From: CAJCIY01 sp036379355
GTDB taxonomy: Bacteria; Actinomycetota; Actinomycetes; Mycobacteriales; CAJCIY01
Length of the DNA: 17,464 nt
NCBI GenBank assembly: GCA_036379355.1
Contig: DASVGV010000025.1
Coordinates: 1 to 17,464, forward strand
Reading direction: 5' to 3'
The position numbers were made by a program, and so were the translations under genes. Numbering within the stretch: the stretch's first letter is position 1; each line of letters starts with the position of its first letter. Below the pieces are notes generated by a model. That model made no database searches, was not told where the DNA came from, and saw only the letters and a list, made by a program, of their open reading frames with translations. Of this stretch, positions 9,644 through 17,464 are shown piece after piece.

Positions 9644-9647
9644 GCGG

Positions 9648-11669
9648 CTACCAGTGGACGCCACGGAAGACGCGGGCCATGGCAAGCGCGCTCTGGGACA
9701 GGATCGCCGGCGGCTGCGGCACTCCTGACCGTCCCGAGCCTTCGCCCTCGCCACGGGCGGCGGTCGAGTCGGGGAACAGCCGGTACGCCTGGTGCAGGAT
9801 CGCGTCGACCGCCTTCGGCACCAGCGCGTACGACACCTCCCCGATGGTGCCGAGCGTGGTCCCCACGTGCTTGGGCTTGCGCTCCAACGCCCGGACGATC
9901 ATCGCCGCCGCCTCGTCGGGGCTGATCGTCGGGAACGCGTCGTAGATCTTGGTGGGAGCGATCATGGGCGTCCTCACCAGGGGCATGTGCACGGTCGTGA
10001 ACGTGACGTGGTCGCCCCAGGTCTCGCTCGCCACGACGCGCGAGAACGCGTCGAGCGCCGCCTTGGACGCGACGTAGGCGCTGAACCGCGGCGGGTTGGT
10101 CTGCACACCGATCGAGCTGATGTTGACGATGTGGCCGAACCGGCGCTCGCTCATGTGCGGCAGTAGCCGCAGGATCAGCCGGATGGCGCCGAAGTAGTTG
10201 AGGGCCATCGTCCGTTCGTAGTCGTGGAACCGGTCGTACGACAGCTTCACCGACCGGCGGATCGACCGGCCGGCGTTGTTGACCAGCATGTCGATGCCGC
10301 CCTCGTGGTCGGCGACCAGCTGCTTGACGAGGGCGTCGACCGACTCGGCCTGGGTGACGTCACAGGAGTAGACGTGTGCCTCGCCGCCGGCGGTCTCGAT
10401 CTCCTTGCGCAGCTCCTCGAGCTTCTCCGTCGAGCGGGCGACCAGGATCGGGATGCCGCCGCGCCCGGCCACCATCAGCGCCGTCGCGCGGCCGATCCCG
10501 GAGGAGGCGCCGGTGATGACGACGGTTCGGCCGGCGAGGGGTGAGGGGCCCGGGGCCCGGGGCCGGCGGAACCGGTCCGGGTCGAGGTTCGCCGCCCAGT
10601 AACGCCACAGCACCTCGGCGTACGTCTCGATCTCCGGTGTGGAAAGTCCGCTGTGCCGCAAGGCCTTTCGGGTGGCCGTGGTGTCGAACGTGAGGGCGAA
10701 GGACAGGTGCGGAAGGATCTCCGGCGGGATTCCGAGCCCGCTCGCGACCAGGTCGCGAACCTGGGTGACGCCCGGCACCTTCGCGAGCTGCTCGGCCGCG
10801 TCCAGGATCGGCCGGGACATCCGGCGGTCCATCATCAGCGGCGCCGGCACCCCGGCCGCCCGGCAGAACGCGGCGATCAGGCCGGCCACCGGCTGCGGCC
10901 GCGGGTGCCCGAGGTGGAAGGCGCGGCCGTCGAGGCCCGCCTCGTGCATGAGGTAGTCCATGGCGCCGACGACGTAGTCGACCGGGACGACGTTGGTGTC
11001 GCCGAGGTCGGGCGCGACCCACGGGACCGGGGGCAGCCTCCGCAGGCGGGCGAGCACGCCGAACGTGTAGTAGGGCCCGTCCACCTTGTCCATCTCGCCG
11101 GTACGGCTGTCGCCGACGACGACGGACGGGCGGTAGACCCGCCAGGGCACCGTTGCCTCGTCGCGGACGATCCGCTCGGCCTCGTACTTGCTGCGGTGGT
11201 ACGGCGAGGTGAGCGCCTGGCCGACATCGAACATGTCCTCGGTGAAGACGCCGGCGAACTCGCCGCCGACCGCGATCGAGCTCACGTGGTGCAGGTGGCC
11301 GGCGCTGATCGCGTTGGCCAGGTCGACGACGGCCCGCGTGCCGTCGATGTTCGCGCGCTCCGTGGTGGCGGCGTCCGCGGTCATGTCGTAGACGGCCGCG
11401 AGGTGGACGACGTGGTCGACGGCGCCGGTCAGCTGGCGGATCCTGGCGGCGGGCAGGCCGAGCCGGGGCGCGGTGAGGTCGCCGGCGAGCGGCTCCACCC
11501 GCTCGCCGCCCTCCCACGTCGACGCGAGGGCGGCGAGCCTTCCGACCGACGCCTCCCGGGTGAGGGCGAGCACGCGGACGGGGTCGTCCTCGCGGTGCCG
11601 GGCCAGCAGGAGCGGGACGAGCCGGCGACCGAGGAAGCCGGTCGCGCCGGTCACGAGGTACGTCGTCAT
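9648..11669 (-). CDS. two-domain SDR oxidoreductase, fatty acyl-CoA reductase-like
   Basis: A 673-residue fusion of two short-chain dehydrogenase/reductase domains. The N-terminal extended SDR has TGATGFLG at 7-14, S130/S131 and Y157-x3-K161 (YHRSK), then GEMDKVDGPYY. The C-terminal classical SDR has TGASSGIG at 386-393, NNAG at 464-467, S518/S519 and Y532-x3-K536 (YVASK). This order, the linker WRYWAANLDPDRF, the segment MPLVRTPMIAPTKIYD and the end RGVHW closely recall bacterial fatty acyl-CoA/aldehyde reductases such as Marinobacter Maqu_2507 and mycobacterial AcrA1 (Rv3391). The likely reaction is NADPH-dependent reduction of a fatty acyl-CoA or fatty aldehyde toward the alcohol. Both active sites look intact. 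The ATG has GGGAGG 11 bases upstream. It lies downstream of uvrB in the same direction after a 93-base gap. Family confidence is high; substrate is inferred. Confidence 0.85.
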   Translation of the reverse strand: MTTYLVTGATGFLGRRLVPLLLARHREDDPVRVLALTREASVGRLAALASTWEGGERVEPLAGDLTAPRLGLPAARIRQLTGAVDHVVHLAAVYDMTADAATTERANIDGTRAVVDLANAISAGHLHHVSSIAVGGEFAGVFTEDMFDVGQALTSPYHRSKYEAERIVRDEATVPWRVYRPSVVVGDSRTGEMDKVDGPYYTFGVLARLRRLPPVPWVAPDLGDTNVVPVDYVVGAMDYLMHEAGLDGRAFHLGHPRPQPVAGLIAAFCRAAGVPAPLMMDRRMSRPILDAAEQLAKVPGVTQVRDLVASGLGIPPEILPHLSFALTFDTTATRKALRHSGLSTPEIETYAEVLWRYWAANLDPDRFRRPRAPGPSPLAGRTVVITGASSGIGRATALMVAGRGGIPILVARSTEKLEELRKEIETAGGEAHVYSCDVTQAESVDALVKQLVADHEGGIDMLVNNAGRSIRRSVKLSYDRFHDYERTMALNYFGAIRLILRLLPHMSERRFGHIVNISSIGVQTNPPRFSAYVASKAALDAFSRVVASETWGDHVTFTTVHMPLVRTPMIAPTKIYDAFPTISPDEAAAMIVRALERKPKHVGTTLGTIGEVSYALVPKAVDAILHQAYRLFPDSTAARGEGEGSGRSGVPQPPAILSQSALAMARVFRGVHW

Positions 11670-11735
11670 CGCTGGTCGAACCTCCCGGCGGTACGAACCG
11701 GGACACCCCGGTGGAGATCACAGGATGCCACCGCC

Positions 11736-11756
11736 GGGCGCAGCGCGGCAGCGCCC
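11736..11756 (-). terminator. hairpin just downstream of uvrB
   Basis: GGGCGC (11736-11741) and GCGCCC (11751-11756) form a 6-base-pair all-GC stem with a 9-base loop, starting 6 bases beyond the uvrB stop. A second weaker stem, CGGTGG/CCACCG (11709-11714 with 11728-11733), follows. There is no U-run, which is usual for actinobacterial terminators. It could end or attenuate transcription into the acyl reductase gene. Confidence 0.35.
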
Positions 11757-11762
11757 GAGCGG

Positions 11763-13865
<2,103 letters not shown>

Positions 13866-13873
13866 ACCTCGGC

Positions 13874-13896
13874 AAACTACGCGCCGGGTACGACAG
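13874..13896 (-). promoter_or_regulatory. uvrB promoter, RecA-NDp/PafBC-type damage motif
   Basis: Minus strand: CTGTCGTAC, 8 bases, then TAGTTT. This fits tTGTCRgtg-N8-TAnnnT at all strongly conserved positions and repeats the TGTCGTACCC found upstream of uvrA at the same distance from the -10. The -10 ends 8 bases before the uvrB ATG, so transcription should start on or within a base or two of the start codon. No LexA-type inverted repeat is present in the gap. Control by the PafBC activator is inferred from motif form only. Confidence 0.65.
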
Positions 13897-13934
13897 ATTC
13901 CGGGTCGCGAGGACGAGTTCTGCCGGCGCTCGCA

Positions 13935-16271
13935 TCAGGTCGTGGGAGTCACCGACGGCGAGGGCGTGGCCGACCGCGACGGTGTCGCCGAGCCCGCGAC
14001 GTTCGTCGCGCTGGCTGACGCGCTCGGGGACGCGCTGGTCGACGCGCTGCCCGTGCCGCTCGCCGACGGGCTGGTCGAGGCGCTCGGGGACGGGCTGGCG
14101 GACGCCGACGGCGTGGCGGAGGGCGACGCCGAGGGGCTCGTGGCCGTCCCGGTCGGGGACGCCGAGCCCGATCCCGAGGAGGGCGAGGGCGACGACGAGG
14201 GCCCGCCGCCCGCCGGACCGGACGTGGACGCGGCGGGCGCGCGGACGTAGGCCGGACTGCCACGGACGGGTCCGACCACCTGAGGGCTGTGGATGTTGGC
14301 CGTGCCGGGCAGCAGCAGCGCGATCACCACGACCGCGGCGACGCCGGCGAGCGCAAGACCACCGACGGCAGCGGTCACCGTGCCGGCCGTGCCCATCCGC
14401 AGGAACTCGGTGCGGCGGCGCTCGCGCAGGTCCGCGGGGAGGGCCGCGCGCTGCGCCGCGAGGGAGTTCAGCGGGGCGCTGGCGTACGCGATCGTCGGCC
14501 ACAGCAGCAGGGCGGCGGTGAGGGGCCCGGCGAAGCCGGACGGGTGCGTCAGCGAGATCGCGATGCCGGCGACACCCAGGACGGCCAGCGCCGTCTCGCC
14601 GCGGTTGCCGGCGAGCGCGTCCCAGAACCGGCCCTCCTCGGCCGTCTTCGGCGTGACGAGGAACTCGGCCTCCTTCGCGTACAGCGCCTGGACCGACGCC
14701 CTGGCCGTCACGAGAGATGTGGACTGCCAGATCATGAACGCGCCGAGCGCGTCCCGCCACGACGCGTCGGTGCTCCGGCGCAGCAGGGCCACCGCCCGGA
14801 CGAGGCCGATGGCAACCAGCAGCGGGATGGTCGCGAGAAGGAAGCCGGACAGCTTGCGGAACAGCAGGCCGCCGCCGACCCCGATGTTGACCGCGCCGGC
14901 GAGCAGGAAGACGAAGAAGACCAGCGCCAGCAGGTCGCCGTACCACTGGAGCGCCCCGGACAGGTACGCCCAGCGCTGGCCGAGCCGCATCTGGTTCTCG
15001 CTCGTGCGGCGGCCGGGCAGCATCCGGCGCCAGTTCTTGCGCAGGATCTGGATCCCTCCGAAGCACCAGCGGAAGCGCTGGCCCTTCAGCGCCTCGAAGG
15101 TCAGGGGCATGACGCCGCGGCCGAAGGAGGCGTCGACGTGCCGTCCGGACCAGCCGGCCCGCAGCAGCCGCAGCGACAGCTCCGCGTCCTCGGTGATGCA
15201 CCACTCGTCCCAGCCGCCGACCTCCTCGAGGGCGCGGCGGCGGATGAGCCCCATGGTCCCGGCGAAGATCGCCCCGTCGCGCTCGTTGCGGGAGGGCTGC
15301 GAGACCGCGAAGAAGTACGCGTACGAGTAGTAGAGCCGCCGGTAGTACGGCGCGCTGTCCCAGTCGCGGTAGTCCTGGGGCGCCTGGATGAACCCGAGCC
15401 GCGGCTCGGCGAACAGCGGCGCGCACCGGCGCAGGAAGTGCGGCTCCATCTGGTAGTCGGAGTCGACGACGCCGATCAGCTCGGCCCGCGGGTCGGTCAG
15501 CTCGCGAAGCGCGTAGTTGAGCGCTCCGGACTTGTAGCCGGGCCAGTCGGCGAGGTGCGCGAACGTCACGCCGTGCTCGGCGCACCAGGCCTCGACCGGC
15601 CGCCACAGCGCCTCGTCGTCGGTGTTGTCGTCGATGACCACGACCTCGTACGCCGGGTAGTCGAGGGCCAGCAGCCGCGTGAGCGTGTCGATGACCATGT
15701 CGGGCGGCTCGTTGTGTGCCGGGACGTGCAGGCTGATGAACGGCGTGAACCCACCGAGCTCGCCCGTGGCCGCACCGTCGTGGATACGGCGCCGCCAGTG
15801 CTCGCTGGCCAGGGCGTCACACAGCTCCCAGAGGTACGCGGTGCCGAGGAACGCGGCGAAGACCTCCAGCACCCACAGCAGCACGCCCCCCGCCTCGGTG
15901 CCGACCGGGAGCCCGCTGCCGACCGACCACTGGAGCATGAACGCGAGGTACGCCGCGAACAGGAACACGGTCGTGGACCAGCACAGGTGGCCTCGTGCGT
16001 TCCACCGCCGCGTGACCGGCAGCCAGATCACGCTGGCGACGGCTGCGGCCACGGCCGCCACGATCACGTTCCGGCGGGTCCCCCCGATGCCGAGCAGCAC
16101 CCCGCAGGCGATCCCGTCCACGACGACGGTCCCGAGCACGGCGAGCAGCAGGCGGCGCGACCAGGGCCAGGCCCCGACCGAACGGTCGACGGCCGCCGGG
16201 ATCGGGACGAGGAGGACCGCGGTGCTCAGGACGGCGGCAGCCAGTGCCGCGACCAGCAGGCCTGCGAGCAT
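13935..16271 (-). CDS. membrane glycosyltransferase family 2 (cellulose synthase-like) with Ser/Pro-rich tail
   Basis: A 778-residue integral membrane glycosyltransferase. N-terminal hydrophobic segments lie near 3-25, 41-61, 68-84, 100-114 and 128-147. The catalytic GT2 domain has VVIDDN (D214, D215), VVDSDYQ (D270, D272), ITEDAE (E361, D362) and QRFRW (398-402), the D,D,D,QxxRW set of processive enzymes such as cellulose and hyaluronan synthases. More membrane segments follow at about 440-465, 474-495, 560-598 and 629-654. Residues 680-778 are nearly all Ser, Pro, Ala, Thr and Gly, like a flexible extracytoplasmic or wall-spanning linker. The likely role is making a surface polysaccharide; product and sugar donor are unknown, and no partner such as a cellulase or PilZ domain is nearby. 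The ATG has GGGGAG about 8 bases upstream. It lies 116 bases after coaE in the same direction and 69 bases before uvrB. Confidence 0.88.
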   Translation of the reverse strand: MLAGLLVAALAAAVLSTAVLLVPIPAAVDRSVGAWPWSRRLLLAVLGTVVVDGIACGVLLGIGGTRRNVIVAAVAAAVASVIWLPVTRRWNARGHLCWSTTVFLFAAYLAFMLQWSVGSGLPVGTEAGGVLLWVLEVFAAFLGTAYLWELCDALASEHWRRRIHDGAATGELGGFTPFISLHVPAHNEPPDMVIDTLTRLLALDYPAYEVVVIDDNTDDEALWRPVEAWCAEHGVTFAHLADWPGYKSGALNYALRELTDPRAELIGVVDSDYQMEPHFLRRCAPLFAEPRLGFIQAPQDYRDWDSAPYYRRLYYSYAYFFAVSQPSRNERDGAIFAGTMGLIRRRALEEVGGWDEWCITEDAELSLRLLRAGWSGRHVDASFGRGVMPLTFEALKGQRFRWCFGGIQILRKNWRRMLPGRRTSENQMRLGQRWAYLSGALQWYGDLLALVFFVFLLAGAVNIGVGGGLLFRKLSGFLLATIPLLVAIGLVRAVALLRRSTDASWRDALGAFMIWQSTSLVTARASVQALYAKEAEFLVTPKTAEEGRFWDALAGNRGETALAVLGVAGIAISLTHPSGFAGPLTAALLLWPTIAYASAPLNSLAAQRAALPADLRERRRTEFLRMGTAGTVTAAVGGLALAGVAAVVVIALLLPGTANIHSPQVVGPVRGSPAYVRAPAASTSGPAGGGPSSSPSPSSGSGSASPTGTATSPSASPSATPSASASPSPSASTSPSASGTGSASTSASPSASASATNVAGSATPSRSATPSPSVTPTT

Positions 16272-16290
16272 CCGTCGGTCTCCCCGGGGT

Positions 16291-16326
16291 CGGCACGGAC
16301 GGTGCCGTCGGTCGACTGCCGTCGAC
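16291..16326 (-). terminator. tandem hairpins between coaE and the glycosyltransferase
   Basis: Two neighbouring GC stems lie in the 116-base gap: CGGCAC/GTGCCG (16291-16296 with 16302-16307, 5-base loop) and GTCGAC/GTCGAC (16311-16316 with 16321-16326, 4-base loop). They are about 60-95 bases beyond the coaE stop and could form a weak terminator or a leader structure for the glycosyltransferase message. There is no U-run, and no clear promoter was recognised in the gap. Confidence 0.3.
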
Positions 16327-16387
16327 GACCGCTACCCGCAACCCCGCCGCCCCACACGCCCGGAATGTGCCGCTTGTGCGACCTCGC

Positions 16388-17464
16388 TCACGTCGCGTTC
16401 AACCACGCTCGGCACCGCGGTGCCGCGGCCGCGAACCAGGGTTCCTTCGCCGCCGCGTACGCCTCGCTGTCCGCGTGTTCGGCTGCCAGCCGGCGCTTCT
16501 CGGCCTCGTACGCCACGCGCTCCTGCGGCTCGGCCCGCAGCCAGTCACGGAACGCGAGCGCGAACCGGTGGCCGGGGGCGCCGGCGGCGCGTACGTGCAG
16601 GTTGACCGCCCGGCCCGGGTCGGCGTTGCGGTGGAACCGCTTCGACCAGTCACCGGAGCCGTGCGGCGTGTCCTCGGTGATGTCGGGACGGCACGGGAAG
16701 CCGGCGTCCTCGATCGTCGTGCGCAGAGCGTCCGCCTCGGCCATGTCGTCGACGGTCACCATGAGGTCGAGCACGTCCTTGGCGGCGAGACCCGGTACGG
16801 CGGTCGAGCCGATGTGCTCGACGGGCTTGCCGGTGGCCCGGGCGACCCGGGCGGCGACCAGTCCCGCCTGCCGCGGCCAGTCCGGGTCGGCGTCCCGGAT
16901 GACGAGCGGCCCGCGGTCGGGGACCGTCCGGGCGGCAGCATGCCGCGCGAAGGGGGCGAGCCGGTCCTCGTACAGAGACCGTGCCTGCGCCGCCAGCGAC
17001 TCCGGGTCGCCGGCGTTGTCGAGAACCACGTCGGCGATGGCACGTCGCTGCTCGTCGGTCGCCTGCTTGGCCATGCGGTCGCGGGCCTGGTCCTCGGGCA
17101 GGCCACGGCCCGCCAGGCGTACGAGGCGCACGTCGAGAGGCGCCTCGACGACGACGACGAGGTCGAAGCCCGGCGCCATGCCGCCCTCGGCCAGCAGCGG
17201 CACGTCGTAGACGAGCACGCCGTCGGGCGGCACGGACGCGGACCGGCGGGCGACCTCGGCACCGACCAGCGGATGGGTGATCGCCTCCAGCCGCCGGCGC
17301 TGCTCGTCGTCCGCGAACACGATGCGCGCCAGCGCCTCCCGGTCCAGCTCGCCGCCGACGACCACGCCGGGGAACGCCTCGTCGACCCGCGCAAGTCCCG
17401 CCGTACCCGGCGCCACCACCTCCCGGGCGATGGCGTCGGCGTCGATGACCGTCGCGCCGAGGTC
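16388..17464 (-). CDS. coaE: dephospho-CoA kinase fused to a GrpB/UPF0157 domain (5' end cut off)
   Basis: The final 359 codons of a CoaE-GrpB fusion; the frame stays open to the right edge, so the N-terminus with the ATP-binding P-loop lies outside. CoaE phosphorylates dephospho-CoA to give coenzyme A, the last step of the pathway. Visible CoaE signatures are VIDADAIAREVVAPGT at the edge, ITHPLVGAEVARR, YDVPLLAEGG, and the lid RMAKQATDEQRR followed by ADVVLDN. From about 16905 downward the chain becomes a GrpB-family domain: IRDADPDWPRQA, VEHIGSTAVPGL, DLMVTVDD and a C-terminal KEPW helix region. The same fusion is standard in mycobacteria, where the extra domain has been reported to aid CoaE folding. 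GTG at 17419 is internal, not the start. Confidence 0.93.
   Translation of the reverse strand, partial: DLGATVIDADAIAREVVAPGTAGLARVDEAFPGVVVGGELDREALARIVFADDEQRRRLEAITHPLVGAEVARRSASVPPDGVLVYDVPLLAEGGMAPGFDLVVVVEAPLDVRLVRLAGRGLPEDQARDRMAKQATDEQRRAIADVVLDNAGDPESLAAQARSLYEDRLAPFARHAAARTVPDRGPLVIRDADPDWPRQAGLVAARVARATGKPVEHIGSTAVPGLAAKDVLDLMVTVDDMAEADALRTTIEDAGFPCRPDITEDTPHGSGDWSKRFHRNADPGRAVNLHVRAAGAPGHRFALAFRDWLRAEPQERVAYEAEKRRLAAEHADSEAYAAAKEPWFAAAAPRCRAWLNAT

Noticed and set aside
11677..11699. Direct repeat CGAACC twice upstream of the acyl reductase
   Set aside because: The two 6-base copies are 17 bases apart and overlap the ribosome-binding region. They are too short to separate from chance and no partner copies were seen.
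14289..17210. 973-codon plus-strand open frame opposite the glycosyltransferase and coaE
   Set aside because: It is an antisense shadow of two genes with clear catalytic motifs.

Overview
The window is GC-rich throughout, with G or C at almost every third codon position, and comes from an actinobacterium. Three things narrow it further. The gene run uvrC-rapZ-yvcK is the actinobacterial whiA-type cluster. The order uvrA / beta-lactamase-fold hydrolase / uvrB / coaE-GrpB matches that of mycobacteria and streptomycetes. An SsgA-family protein, a family confined to morphologically complex, usually sporulating actinomycetes, lies between uvrC and uvrA. I cannot name the genus.

Layout, left to right. 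(1) 26-4022, minus strand: uvrC -> rapZ -> yvcK, each joined to the next by a 4-base stop/start overlap. A ribosome-binding-like sequence at the left edge suggests another gene, by synteny whiA, starting just outside. (2) About 4189-4653, plus: an SsgA-like cell-division/sporulation gene divergent from uvrC. (3) 4686-7610, minus: uvrA, with a 170-base divergent upstream region. (4) 7781-9643, plus: a compact putative operon of a metallo-beta-lactamase-fold hydrolase, a cytidylate-kinase-like protein with a degenerate P-loop, and a GNAT acetyltransferase. (5) 9648-16271, minus: a 673-residue double-SDR protein resembling bacterial fatty acyl-CoA reductases, then uvrB, then a membrane family 2 glycosyltransferase with a 100-residue Ser/Pro/Ala/Thr tail. 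(6) 16388 to the right edge, minus: a CoaE-GrpB fusion cut by the window end.

All three UvrABC excinuclease genes therefore lie within 12 kb but in three separate transcription units. The most notable signal is regulatory. The uvrA and uvrB upstream regions share the 10-mer TGTCGTACCC at identical spacing from a TANNNT -10 hexamer. This matches the layout of the LexA-independent DNA-damage promoter of mycobacteria (RecA-NDp/PafBC type). The uvrB -10 lies 8 bases from its ATG and a uvrC -10 candidate lies 7 bases from its ATG, so both messages are probably leaderless. uvrA instead has a leader of about 110 bases with a hairpin touching its ribosome-binding site.

No tRNA, rRNA, insertion sequence, CRISPR array, phage gene or attachment site was seen. 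No gene-free stretch exceeds 300 bases; the longest are 7611-7780 and about 4023-4188. Most of the window is conserved actinobacterial core genome. The less ordinary items are the SsgA-like gene, the acyl reductase, the tailed glycosyltransferase and the paired promoters.
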